Assembly: GCA_900759105.1 (NCBI GenBank) | Contig: CAAETY010000147.1 | Span: forward strand, 1 to 64,000 | Source: Peptococcaceae bacterium | GTDB lineage: Bacteria > Bacillota > Peptococcia > Peptococcales > Peptococcaceae | Length of the DNA: 64,000 bases | Reading direction: 5' to 3' | Shown here: one piece after another, positions 16,969-25,426 of the stretch | How positions within the stretch are numbered: position 1 is the first letter of the stretch | Layout: every line of letters starts with the position of its first letter | The notes under the pieces: generated by a model | Databases searched by the model: none | What the model was told of the DNA's origin: nothing | The model's input: only the letters and a program-made list of their open reading frames with translations | Translations under genes and position numbers: made by a program

Positions 16969-18855
16969 ATGGCTGAAATCAAATATACACACAAAGACCA
17001 TATCATTACCTTACAAAAGCAAAGCGAAGAAGCATTCCTCGCAGAATTTGCTGCCGGTGACTACACTCTCACCAACCCACTCGTAAAACTCAACCCTTAC
17101 ATCATTTGCCCACTCAGCGCAATGATTCTCTTCAAGACCCCACGTGCAGAAGAAGTAACCATTATCGTTCACGGTAAAGAAGCTGCAGGCGACATCTGCC
17201 ACACCTTCCCTGCTGCTTACGAACACATTCTTCCTATCTACGGTCTTTATGCAGACTACGACAACCAAGTTGAAATCGTACTCCAAGACGGCAGCCGTCA
17301 CACCGTAACCATCAAGACTGAACCAAAGATGGAAGGCGTACCTGAATCCACTTCTTGCGACACCACCCCGGAATACATGGGTGACAACATGGTATTCCTC
17401 ACCGCTTCCATGCGTTCCTTCCCTGTAGGTTATGACTACAAAGGTGATCTTCGTTGGTACTGCGTAGAAAACCTCGCATTTGACATCAAGCGTATCGCTA
17501 ACGGTCACATCCTCGTTGGGACCGAACGTCTTGTGAAGATGCCTTACTTCACCACCGGTTTGTATGAAATGAACTTCGGCGGTAAAATCTTCAAAGAATA
17601 TGTTATTCCATGCGGTGGTTATCACCACGACCAATTCGAAATGGAAGACGGCAACATCTTGGCGCTCACCTTCGATTTCTACTCCGGCACTGTTGAAGAC
17701 GTTTGCGTACTCTTAGACAGAAACACCGGCGAAATCTTGAAGAAATGGGATTACAAAAACGTGCTCCCACAACAAGGCCCTGGCTCCGGCAGCCAAACCG
17801 AAGAAGACTGGTTCCACAACAACGCTGTTTGGTACGACAAAAAAACCAACTCCTTGACCTTCTCCGGTCGTCACGAAGACGCTGTTATGAACATTGACTT
17901 CGAAACCGGCGAACTCAATTGGATTATCGGTGACCCGGAAAACTGGCCACAAGAATATGTGGACAAGTATTTCTTCACCCCTGTTGGCGATGGTGACTTT
18001 GACTGGCAATACGAACAACACGCTTGCGTGGTTCTTCCTGACGGCGATGTGATGATGTTCGACAACGGTCACTATCGTTCTAAGAACCCAGATAAATACT
18101 GGGCAAACCATGACAACTTCTCCCGTGGCGTACGTTATCGCATCAACACCGATGACATGACCATCGAACAAGTATGGCAATATGGGAAAGAACGCGGTGC
18201 GGACTTCTTCTCCCCATACATCTGCAATGTTGAATACTACGATGAAGGCCATTACATGGTTCACTCCGGTGGTATCGGCTACTTGGACGGCAAATGCTGC
18301 GACGGCTTTGCTGTTATGATGGCAATGCAACCGGAATACAAGGATCGCGTGACCTTCAACTCCATCACCTGCGAATTGGTTAACGATGAAGTGGTATATG
18401 AACTCCATGTTCCTGCAAACCTTTATCGTGCAGAAAAATTGCCACTCTACTATGCCGGTGAAACCTTCGAACAAGGTGCAGGCGAATACGTAGGTGGCCT
18501 CATCGAAACCAAGACCACCCGCATGAAGATGAAAGCTGAAGAAACCGGCGAAATCGTTCCGGATCATTATCAAGCAAACATCGTAGAAGAAGAAGACCGC
18601 TTCCTCTTCAACGCTATCTTCGAATCCGGTGAAATGGCACAGCTCTTGCTCATTGATGGCGAAGGCAACATCCGTCGTTACCCAATCGAGACCGTGACCC
18701 AAGAATTCACCGCAATGTGCGTAGGGACCTTCCAAAAGGCAGACCCACGTAACATCGATACCTTCATCAACAAGACCGGCCTTGTTGGTCCACAAACTGT
18801 GAAGCTCTTGTGCGAAGACAAGATTTACGATACCGGTATTGTTGTTAACAAGTAA
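16969..18855 (+). CDS. Arylsulfate sulfotransferase (AssT-like), no signal peptide
   Basis: The 628-aa protein belongs to the AssT family, which moves sulfate from a phenolic sulfate ester to a phenol through a sulfo-histidine, without PAPS. Family-type His/Arg segments are present: HHDQF at 219-223, WFHNN with H283, GRHED with R301, and QHACVVLPDGDVMMFDNG with H351. The 18-residue spacing H283-R301 equals that of H356-R374 in the E. coli enzyme as I recall it, and H351 is my best candidate for the sulfated His. Unlike the E. coli protein it begins MAEIKYTHKD, with no signal peptide, so it looks cytosolic. Codons are strongly biased (AAC, TAC, ACC, GAA), similar to ackA, which suggests high expression. 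Start has GGAGG upstream. Convergent with the SDR/SnoaL pair. Confidence 0.88.
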   Translation: MAEIKYTHKDHIITLQKQSEEAFLAEFAAGDYTLTNPLVKLNPYIICPLSAMILFKTPRAEEVTIIVHGKEAAGDICHTFPAAYEHILPIYGLYADYDNQVEIVLQDGSRHTVTIKTEPKMEGVPESTSCDTTPEYMGDNMVFLTASMRSFPVGYDYKGDLRWYCVENLAFDIKRIANGHILVGTERLVKMPYFTTGLYEMNFGGKIFKEYVIPCGGYHHDQFEMEDGNILALTFDFYSGTVEDVCVLLDRNTGEILKKWDYKNVLPQQGPGSGSQTEEDWFHNNAVWYDKKTNSLTFSGRHEDAVMNIDFETGELNWIIGDPENWPQEYVDKYFFTPVGDGDFDWQYEQHACVVLPDGDVMMFDNGHYRSKNPDKYWANHDNFSRGVRYRINTDDMTIEQVWQYGKERGADFFSPYICNVEYYDEGHYMVHSGGIGYLDGKCCDGFAVMMAMQPEYKDRVTFNSITCELVNDEVVYELHVPANLYRAEKLPLYYAGETFEQGAGEYVGGLIETKTTRMKMKAEETGEIVPDHYQANIVEEEDRFLFNAIFESGEMAQLLLIDGEGNIRRYPIETVTQEFTAMCVGTFQKADPRNIDTFINKTGLVGPQTVKLLCEDKIYDTGIVVNK

Positions 18856-18896
18856 TGCCGTTCGGATACGGTCCGTCTAAATCCTTCAAATAAACA

Positions 18897-18935
18897 AATG
18901 CCCTGCTTTTCTTTCGAGAAAGGTAGGGCATTGTT
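18897..18935 (+). terminator. Terminator after the arylsulfotransferase gene
   Basis: AATGCCCTGC pairs with GTAGGGCATT around an inner CTTTC/GAAAG stem, followed by TGTTAT. The T tract is weak. Confidence 0.65.
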
Positions 18936-18950
18936 ATCGTTGCCGACAGA

Positions 18951-18990
18951 AAAACAAGGGCCGAGGAGGGGGTTCCTCTAGCCCTTGTTT
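18951..18990. terminator. Bidirectional terminator between convergent genes
   Basis: AAAACAAGGGC and GCCCTTGTTT enclose GAGGA/TCCTC. T runs occur on both strands. Confidence 0.8.
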
Positions 18991-19019
18991 TACAGGAAAG
19001 CACCTTGTATGGAATTGTA

Positions 19020-19358
19020 TTACATAGCGAGAATGTTCAAGCGATCGATTTTGCCGTCTTCAGTGACGGATGAGAGGTAGGCGACCACCGGAACAGTCAC
19101 GCCATTATACACGATAAAATACCAGGCAACATTGTCATCGGTGAATTTGACACCACTGACAGTGAATGGCCCTCTGTTCATCCCAAATTTGTGGTGATAC
19201 ATCATTTCAACAGCCATTTTGCCACAGAGGTGAACGGTATCATAGCCAATTCGGCGCCAGGAAGCGTCGTGAAGGACGCCGTTATCATCAAAGAGGTCGG
19301 CCATGCCGACATTGTCGCCGCGCTTTAAGCAGTCAATAAATTGTTCTAATAAAGTCAT
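19020..19358 (-). CDS. SnoaL-like / NTF2-fold small protein
   Basis: From MTLLEQFIDCLKRGDNVGMADLFDDNGVLHD the 112-aa protein shows the SnoaL/NTF2-like pattern: an N-terminal helix, a catalytic-pocket strand and helix ending in a beta sheet. This fold includes ketosteroid isomerases, polyketide cyclases and small-molecule-binding proteins, so the reaction cannot be named. The start was chosen because GGAGGG lies 7 bases before it; the earlier ATG would place the ribosome site inside the gene. It lies immediately after the SDR gene on the same strand, so the two are probably co-transcribed and act on the same substrate. Confidence 0.75.
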   Translation of the reverse strand: MTLLEQFIDCLKRGDNVGMADLFDDNGVLHDASWRRIGYDTVHLCGKMAVEMMYHHKFGMNRGPFTVSGVKFTDDNVAWYFIVYNGVTVPVVAYLSSVTEDGKIDRLNILAM

Positions 19359-19373
19359 ATCCGTTCCCTCCAA

Positions 19374-20147
19374 TCAGAATCTTTCAGAACGTAAGAGGGC
19401 GTCAATCCCGCCGTCTACGAAAAGGATAACACCATTAATACCACTGGCCTTCTTGGAAGCCAAGAAGGTAATGCCGTTGGCGACTTCTTCTGCATCCAAG
19501 AATTCCTTGGTGCCGTAACGGGTTGGAATTGGGATAACCAACGCAGCCTCGCGTTGTGCATCGGTGAGCCCTCTGGTCATGGCAGTGGTGGTATTCCCCG
19601 GTGCAACGGCATTGAGGCGAAGTCCGTCAACTGCCCAGGATGCACTCATGCGACGTACCCAGCGTGCCAAGGCAAATTTAGAGGAGCTATAGCAGGATGC
19701 TGCTTGTTCCGGCTTGGCAAGGTCGGCAAGCTCAAGACCACGCTCTTTGTTGCGCACATGGTTCAAAACGTGTGCCCAGTCCAAACGAACTGTCGCATTG
19801 GTGATAGAGTTGGAAGCGGTCATCACGCAATTGCCCTTTTTCATTTTAAGAAGTTGGCGCAGACCCTCTGCCAATTCAATCGCAGCGTAGTAGTTCAAAG
19901 AGAAAATAACTCTAGGCGGTGCGGTTGGACCAACCCCGGCATTGCAAATCAGACAATCAATACCATCTGGATAACGGTTTTTAACTTCTTGGATAGCGGC
20001 TTCAACCCCTTCTGGGGTTGACAAGTCTACTTCGAAATCACCGTGTTTATAGTCAATGTTAAATACTTCGTGACCCTCTGCTTCAAGTTGTTGCTTGGCA
20101 GCTAAACCAATCCCGGCGCCACCACCGGTAATTACATAAACGCCCAT
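19374..20147 (-). CDS. Short-chain dehydrogenase resembling 3-alpha-hydroxysteroid dehydrogenases
   Basis: The 257-aa protein has the classical SDR parts: TGGGAGIG (7-14), NAG (69-71), a Ser at 112-114, and Y153/K157 in YSSSK. Features I associate with the Comamonas 3-alpha-HSDH type are the early Asp at IDY for NAD binding, a DLSTPEG segment, a long insertion before the active Tyr, and the C-terminal VDGGIDALLR. This suggests an NAD(H)-dependent alcohol dehydrogenase for a steroid, bile acid or similar ring substrate, but SDR substrate prediction is weak. Start has AAGGAGG. It is followed by the SnoaL-like gene and faces the arylsulfotransferase gene. Confidence 0.85.
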   Translation of the reverse strand: MGVYVITGGGAGIGLAAKQQLEAEGHEVFNIDYKHGDFEVDLSTPEGVEAAIQEVKNRYPDGIDCLICNAGVGPTAPPRVIFSLNYYAAIELAEGLRQLLKMKKGNCVMTASNSITNATVRLDWAHVLNHVRNKERGLELADLAKPEQAASCYSSSKFALARWVRRMSASWAVDGLRLNAVAPGNTTTAMTRGLTDAQREAALVIPIPTRYGTKEFLDAEEVANGITFLASKKASGINGVILFVDGGIDALLRSERF

Positions 20148-20548
20148 CGTAAATCCTCCTTACAGCTTGTATCATCATTGCATGTTCAAATCGTTCTCGA
20201 AACGTTTCTGGTTGGAATTTGTTGTTGTAATGGAGTATAATTCGGATTTCTTCATTCGTCAATATTTTCTGTGCTTTCCAAACAGTCTGAAAATTTATAA
20301 TACGGATAAATGGCGTTCGAAATGTTAGAATAAGATGCAGCATTTATGTTATTATTTGTAGATTTTATTGAAAAAAGGCAGAAAAATCCACATATAATGC
20401 GCAAAAGTACGCGTATAGAAAACAAAACACAGATATGCACATGCATAATGGACAAAGTAAAAATTTCACAAAGTTAAAATCCCCGTATCCTAGCGTGAAT
20501 ACGGGGATTAAGTATATGTTGAAATTTATGGTCATTCGGTATTTTTCT
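20148..20548. other. Intergenic region between SDR and patatin genes
   Basis: This 400-base AT-rich gap holds the SDR promoter region and the 3' end of the patatin gene. The palindrome GAAACGTTTC (20199-20208) lies about 50 bases before the SDR start and is an operator candidate. TATAAA-like elements on the minus strand occur near 20295. I see no ribosome site with a convincing gene. Confidence 0.4.
20478..20509 (-). terminator. Terminator after the patatin gene
   Basis: AATCCCCGTAT pairs with ATACGGGGATT around a 10-base loop. On the minus strand it is followed by TTTAACTTTG. Confidence 0.65.
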
Positions 20549-21424
20549 TTAGGCGTGTTCCATCCAGTCGAGCCATTCTTCCAGATGATTTTTTGCTTGT
20601 TCGCGACCCAGTGCCCAAGTTTTTTCCAAAACCTCACGCTCATGATCGGTACGACTCACCGGCATGGTTTCCGGATAAAGCACCAAAGCGCGCCCATCGG
20701 CTTCCATTTTTTCAATGAGCGCCATTTGTATATTGTATCGTTCGGCACGTAATTTCAAGGCCTCGGAAACTTTTGGATGGTCGCGGTAGAAGTATTTGGC
20801 GATTTTTTCACTGGTAGAGGTTTCGCGGCGATACCCACGCTGGTGGGTTGGGAGGATGACAAAGCGTTCAATGCCGGCATCAATCGCCGGTTGAATTACA
20901 AAGCATTCGCGCACACCGCCGTCAACATAGCCGATGCCATCAATATAGGTCGGTGGCATCATCATAGGCAGTGAGCTGGAAGCACGGCAAATACGCATGA
21001 GGTCGCGGTAGCTGGAAATATCCGCTTGGTGCCAATAACGGATTTCACCGGTGTCTTGATTAAAGGCACTTAGCGCGATTTCTACGCCGCTATCGTGGAA
21101 AATGCGCCAATTTTCCTCCATCCCTTCTTCATTGTAGAAAGCTTCTTCGTAGATGGAAAAGGAATTAAAATAGCCTTCACCGCGTAATAAGGGCTTCAAG
21201 CCTACATTGTTTGGATCGGAGGAAAGGTCGATAAAACCTGTGCGCATACGTTCAATATTTTGCATGACATAGTTAACGGCAATGGTGGTGCCGGCGCTTA
21301 CGCCGGTAACGTATGGAAATTTAATACCTGCTTCAAGCATCACCGAAGCCATACCACCGGTATAAACGGCACGCATACCGCCGCCTTCGCAGATGAGCGC
21401 CGTATTGGGAATGAAGTGCTGCAT
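20549..21424 (-). CDS. Patatin-like phospholipase
   Basis: The protein has the Ser-Asp dyad architecture of patatin lipid acyl hydrolases: the oxyanion hole EGGGMRAVYTGG near the N terminus, the nucleophile elbow GVSAGT, and the Asp in YVDGGVRE. There is no signal peptide, so it should act at the inner face of the membrane or in the cytosol on phospholipid or other acyl esters. The start MQHFIPN has AAAGGAG 8 bases upstream; an ATG 18 bases earlier lacks a good site. It matches the bacterial YjjU-like size (about 290 aa). It is not obviously linked to its neighbours. Confidence 0.9.
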   Translation of the reverse strand: MQHFIPNTALICEGGGMRAVYTGGMASVMLEAGIKFPYVTGVSAGTTIAVNYVMQNIERMRTGFIDLSSDPNNVGLKPLLRGEGYFNSFSIYEEAFYNEEGMEENWRIFHDSGVEIALSAFNQDTGEIRYWHQADISSYRDLMRICRASSSLPMMMPPTYIDGIGYVDGGVRECFVIQPAIDAGIERFVILPTHQRGYRRETSTSEKIAKYFYRDHPKVSEALKLRAERYNIQMALIEKMEADGRALVLYPETMPVSRTDHEREVLEKTWALGREQAKNHLEEWLDWMEHA

Positions 21425-21599
21425 AAACAGAGCTCCTTTCAATCATAAAATGTGCAATACTGCACGTGGTTCGTGTTTATTATAGCACAATCCACTTGTT
21501 TACTTGCATTAAAAAGCCTGCCGCCGAAGCAGCAGGCGAGGGGGAGCAATGATCAATTGAATCGGTGGACGTTCGCATTTCATGCGCATGTCCACACGC

Positions 21600-21953
21600 T
21601 TATTTCTTCTTTTTGTCTTTTTTCTTTGCGTTCTTCTTCGCTTTTTTATCTTTTTTGGCTTTTTTAGCCTTTTTAGCAGTTTTTTTCTTTTTTGCTTTCT
21701 TTTTATCTTTTTTCTTCTTGTCCTTTTTGTCGTCCTTTTTCTTCTTTTTCTTGTCTTTTTTCTTTTCGACAAGTTCAGTTACCAAGACGGCAAGTGGCGC
21801 TTCTTCTGCCTGAGGGGCATCTTCAGCGCATTCACCGGTCAAAGGAATGGCTGTTTCAGCAAGAATTTCTTCGGTGGTGTCTGCACATGGGGTATCGTTT
21901 ACGCCTGCAATGATTTCCTCTTCAAGTCGTTCTTTTTCATTGATGGTAGACAT
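21600..21953 (-). CDS. Acidic protein with a polylysine tail, downstream of PPK2
   Basis: The 117-aa product is strongly bipartite. Residues 1-63 are acidic (many Glu and Asp) with two Cys (C23, C42). Residues 64-117 are a tail with 39 Lys out of 54, interrupted only by Asp, Ala, Thr and Asn. No domain is recognisable. The ATG is 3 bases after the PPK2 stop, with GGAG inside the end of that gene, so it is translated from the same message. The tail is long enough to bind polyphosphate or nucleic acid. The acidic-then-Lys-rich composition also recalls PASK-type targets of lysine polyphosphorylation. These roles are inference. The AAA/AAG mix and intact frame argue against a sequencing artefact. 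Confidence 0.7.
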   Translation of the reverse strand: MSTINEKERLEEEIIAGVNDTPCADTTEEILAETAIPLTGECAEDAPQAEEAPLAVLVTELVEKKKDKKKKKKDDKKDKKKKDKKKAKKKKTAKKAKKAKKDKKAKKNAKKKDKKKK

Positions 21954-21956
21954 GGT

Positions 21957-23492
21957 TTAGGACTCCTTTTTTTCTTTGCCTTGTGTGCTATCGTCTTTCA
22001 ATGCTTTGGTGGCATCTTTTTCAAGATGCACATTAACACCTTTCTTTTCAAGTGCCTTGGTTGCGGCTTCGACAAAATGTTTCAAAACCTCAATACGGGC
22101 ATATTGCTTGTTCATTCCCGGAATAATCGTCCAAGGTGCATGAATGGTCGAGGTGCGTACAATCATGTCATTCATAGCGTCGGTATAATCATCGAATTTT
22201 TCGTGATTACGCCAATCCTCATCGGTAATTTTATAGGTTTTTTCCGGTGTGTTTTCGCGTTCTTTGAAACGCGCCAATTGCTCTTCCTTGTCGATGACGA
22301 GCAGGAATTTCAAAATAACGTAGCCGTCCTCAACGAGGGACTGTTCCATCTCGTTGATTTCCGAGTAGGCCTCTTGCCAACGTTCTACCGGTGTAAAGCC
22401 TTCGATACGTTCTACCATAACGCGCCCGTACCAGCTGCGGTCATAAATGGTGAGATGACCGGGGATTGGGAAGGTTTGATAGAACCGCCAGAGATAATGG
22501 TGAGAAAGCTCGTATTTTGTTGGTGCGGCGGTTGTCGCCACTTGATAACTGCGTGGATCCATCAGACGTGTCAAACGTTTAATGCAACCACCCTTGCCGG
22601 CCGCATCGGTGCCTTCAAAGACAGCAATCGTTGGGATTTTGTGACGGTAGAGCTGATAAAGCAAATCAGCCGCTTGCTTTTGCAGTGGACGTAATTGTGC
22701 ACGATATTCTTCTTCGCTGATGGACTTGCTTAAATCGACCAAATCCAACGGGCGGGTGATGGTTGGTGGCAACGGCTGCGTGCAGGATGGCGCCGGTGTG
22801 TTAAGATGCCATTGCAAGCTGTGAATCACAGTGACCAACACCTGCTGAGATGTGCGCTTTTTGTCCGGCCCGATTTCAATAACGCGCCATGGACAAGAAA
22901 GCGTTGATGTATGATTGATAATGCGTTCAAAATGATGACGGAATTTATCGTAATGCTTGAGCTGATGATGGTCAAAATCCGAAAGCATGTAACGACGATT
23001 TTCATCCTTGGAAATTTCCTCGATGTTTTTCTCCATATGCTCCTTGCTTTGGTCTAAGAAGATTTTGACAATCATACAGCCGTCATCGTTTAAAAGACGT
23101 TCTAAGAAGGAAATATCGCGAACGGCATGCATAAATTCCACGTCATCCATATCAGGGTGGCGCATCAATTCACGGTAATAGCTGTGGTCAAAAATTCCAA
23201 CTCGTCCATGAATAGGGAGCGATTGGAAGAAACGCCAAAGCATAGGGTGCTCCTTGTCTGTTTCCGTCGCATCCTTGAATTGCGAGAGATGGAAATAACG
23301 TGGGTCAATTTCACGTACAAGGTCATTTAAAATAAGCCCCTTGCCGGTGGCTTCCCAACCGGAAAGAACAATAAGCAAGCTGCGATCGGTATCCTTGAGC
23401 TGGCGCTGCAAAGTTCCCAAGAGCTCACCCAGTTCGGAGATTTCCATATCCATCATTGGATCGTCGATGGAAAAGGCCATTTTTCTGAGCAT
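21957..23492 (-). CDS. Tandem-domain polyphosphate kinase 2 (polyphosphate:AMP phosphotransferase-like)
   Basis: The 511-aa protein contains two PPK2 domains. The first (about 20-240) has a Walker A-like SGWEATGKG (44-52) and a Walker B-like DHSYYR (102). The second (about 260-485) has the standard EGTDAAGKGG (293-302) and DRSWYGRV (351-358). Two-domain PPK2 proteins (class II, PAP type) usually phosphorylate AMP to ADP from polyphosphate, with the C-terminal domain doing catalysis and the N-terminal one degenerate; the changes in the first domain agree with that. It is cytosolic. Its last residues are Lys-rich, and it is directly followed by the polylysine-tailed protein gene. Confidence 0.92.
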   Translation of the reverse strand: MLRKMAFSIDDPMMDMEISELGELLGTLQRQLKDTDRSLLIVLSGWEATGKGLILNDLVREIDPRYFHLSQFKDATETDKEHPMLWRFFQSLPIHGRVGIFDHSYYRELMRHPDMDDVEFMHAVRDISFLERLLNDDGCMIVKIFLDQSKEHMEKNIEEISKDENRRYMLSDFDHHQLKHYDKFRHHFERIINHTSTLSCPWRVIEIGPDKKRTSQQVLVTVIHSLQWHLNTPAPSCTQPLPPTITRPLDLVDLSKSISEEEYRAQLRPLQKQAADLLYQLYRHKIPTIAVFEGTDAAGKGGCIKRLTRLMDPRSYQVATTAAPTKYELSHHYLWRFYQTFPIPGHLTIYDRSWYGRVMVERIEGFTPVERWQEAYSEINEMEQSLVEDGYVILKFLLVIDKEEQLARFKERENTPEKTYKITDEDWRNHEKFDDYTDAMNDMIVRTSTIHAPWTIIPGMNKQYARIEVLKHFVEAATKALEKKGVNVHLEKDATKALKDDSTQGKEKKES

Positions 23493-23663
23493 AATCCTCA
23501 GTCCTTTACATTTATTTAATAAATCCTTGATTTTTACTCAGTATATCATAAAGAATACGAGGCAGATAGCGAAAAATGGTAAAAAAATGACAAGATTCTG
23601 TTAAGTTCTCAACATGATAGAACCTGTTGTTGTAAAAATGAACATGCAAAAGAAGTGCACAAA

Positions 23664-23692
23664 AAAACGCCTCCCTAGCGGGAAGCGTTTTG
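23664..23692 (-). terminator. Terminator after brnQ
   Basis: AAAACGC-TCCC and GGGA-GCGTTTT form a hairpin, with a long T run on the minus strand. Confidence 0.85.
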
Positions 23693-23704
23693 AATATAAA
23701 CCAA

Positions 23705-25051
23705 TCAGTCGCTTTGACCTTCGTCGTAAACTTCGAAAACAATTTCGCTGGTATCTTTGCGACGTGGGATGAAGGATGCAAGGATAGCACAAACAATAGC
23801 AGGAATCACCCAAGCTAAGCCAAAGCTTGCAAGTGGAAGCTTTTGTTCAAAGCCAACCAATGCATCAACCCAAGCACCACTAACGCCGAGGCTGCCCATG
23901 GTGGAGAGTGCATCGATGATACTGATCAAGAATGCCCCTACAACAGCGCCGATGTAAGCGTTTTTGTTTTTGATGTATTTGTCGAAGCAAGTGCAAACGG
24001 TCAATGCCATGAGCACTGGATATACCAAATAGAGGAAAGGTACTGCCAAGTTGATGATTGCGGTAACCCCAAGCACGGAGATTAAGCAGGATACAACAAC
24101 AGTGATAACAACAACGAGCTTATAGCTTAATTTGCCACCGGACAATTCATTGAAGTATTGACCGGTAGTAACGCAAAGACCGACAGCGGTGGTTAAGCAA
24201 GCCAAGGTGATTGCTGCGGAGAGGCAGTAAGCACCAATGTTGCCGAGAAGACCTTGGGTCATGCCAACGAGCAAAGCACTACGTTCGATGTCAGCCGGGA
24301 AAGCGCCGGTGCAACCTGCGCCACCGAAGGTGAGACCGCAGTATACCAAGCCCAAAAGAACCGCTGCAATAACACCAGTGCGGATAGACATGGAAAGCTG
24401 CTCTTCGCGGTTGTTATAGCCACGTGCCACAATATTGGAAAGTGCAACGCCGGCGAACATGGTAGCTGCCAAACCGTCCATGGTTTGATACCCTTCGGTG
24501 AAACCGCCTGCAAAGTTGTAGGCAGGATCTGCTGCAGTCCCCGGAGTCCCAACAGGATTAACAATAGCGGCAATAATAATGGAGAATAAGGTAAGGATTA
24601 AGAATGGGGTTAAGAATTTACCCAAACGGTCGACAACCTTAGAATTGTTAATGGAAAGAACAAGCGCGAAAGCAAAGAAGATGATGGAGCTTATGGTAAT
24701 ACTTACATTAGGAAGAATTGGGAATACCCCAACTTCATATACAGTTGCTGCGGTACGTGGGATTGCAAACATTGGCCCAATAGAAAGAACCACCACAAAC
24801 CCTAATACGCGACCGAACGGACGCCCAACGTGGCGTGCCATGGTCATGATGGTACCGCCACTACGAAGTACTGCATATACAGCAAGTAATGGCAAACCAA
24901 CACCGGTCAAAACGAAACCAATTAACACTGGTAGCCAGTTTTCGCCGGAATGAAGCCCCAAGTAAGGTGGGAAAATAAGGTTACCTGCCCCCAAGAACAT
25001 AGAAAACAGGGCAAAACCAACGATCAGTGTGTCTTTTGTTTTGCGATTCAT
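23705..25051 (-). CDS. brnQ: Branched-chain amino acid:cation symporter (LIVCS family)
   Basis: The 448-aa membrane protein has about 12 helices and the BrnQ fingerprint: an N-terminal LIVGFALFSMFLGAGNLIFPPYLG, GPMFAIPRTAATVYEVG near 105, and a DGLAATMFAGVALSNIVARGY segment. BrnQ imports leucine, isoleucine and valine with Na+ or H+. The start follows AGGGAG. The gene is monocistronic and is transcribed away from the nucleoid-associated protein gene. Together with azlCD (export) the window contains both directions of branched-chain amino acid traffic. Confidence 0.93.
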   Translation of the reverse strand: MNRKTKDTLIVGFALFSMFLGAGNLIFPPYLGLHSGENWLPVLIGFVLTGVGLPLLAVYAVLRSGGTIMTMARHVGRPFGRVLGFVVVLSIGPMFAIPRTAATVYEVGVFPILPNVSITISSIIFFAFALVLSINNSKVVDRLGKFLTPFLILTLFSIIIAAIVNPVGTPGTAADPAYNFAGGFTEGYQTMDGLAATMFAGVALSNIVARGYNNREEQLSMSIRTGVIAAVLLGLVYCGLTFGGAGCTGAFPADIERSALLVGMTQGLLGNIGAYCLSAAITLACLTTAVGLCVTTGQYFNELSGGKLSYKLVVVITVVVSCLISVLGVTAIINLAVPFLYLVYPVLMALTVCTCFDKYIKNKNAYIGAVVGAFLISIIDALSTMGSLGVSGAWVDALVGFEQKLPLASFGLAWVIPAIVCAILASFIPRRKDTSEIVFEVYDEGQSD

Positions 25052-25426
25052 CTAAATAACACTCCCTTTTAATAAATTTTGTCGTGAATTCACGCAACCC
25101 ATTTTTTTGATGATAGCTTGATAGTTATTCTGCGTCAAAAATGGATAAACTCGTCAGAATATGAAATATGTCCCCTTATCAAACATATAAGACATATTTT
25201 AGGGGATACTTTTGAAATTTGCAATAGAACTTGATACTTTGATATATGAGATTCCTATATGGACTGTATAAGTACAGATTGTAGATAAAACAAACTGTAC
25301 AAGAACAGACGTCTGTTTTAGAGAAATAATCTCTTACGAACAGTGCTTGAATCAAAGGGAACACACCAGTATACTAAAGAAATAATCAAAAAATCAACAT
25401 ATAAAGTAAAACAGAGAGGACCTATT
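25052..25426. other. Divergent intergenic region between brnQ and the nucleoid-associated protein gene
   Basis: About 375 AT-rich bases carry the divergent promoters. Visible elements are a hairpin TCCCCT/AGGGGA (25171-25206), the perfect 14-base palindrome AACAGACGTCTGTT (25304-25317), which could be an operator, and a GAGAGG ribosome site for the gene at 25427. No additional gene is apparent. Confidence 0.4.

Noticed and set aside
21582..22694. 370-codon plus-strand frame opposite PPK2 and the polylysine-tailed protein
   Set aside because: The Phe/Leu-rich beginning is simply the complement of the AAA/AAG tract; the rest mirrors PPK2, and there is no ribosome site.
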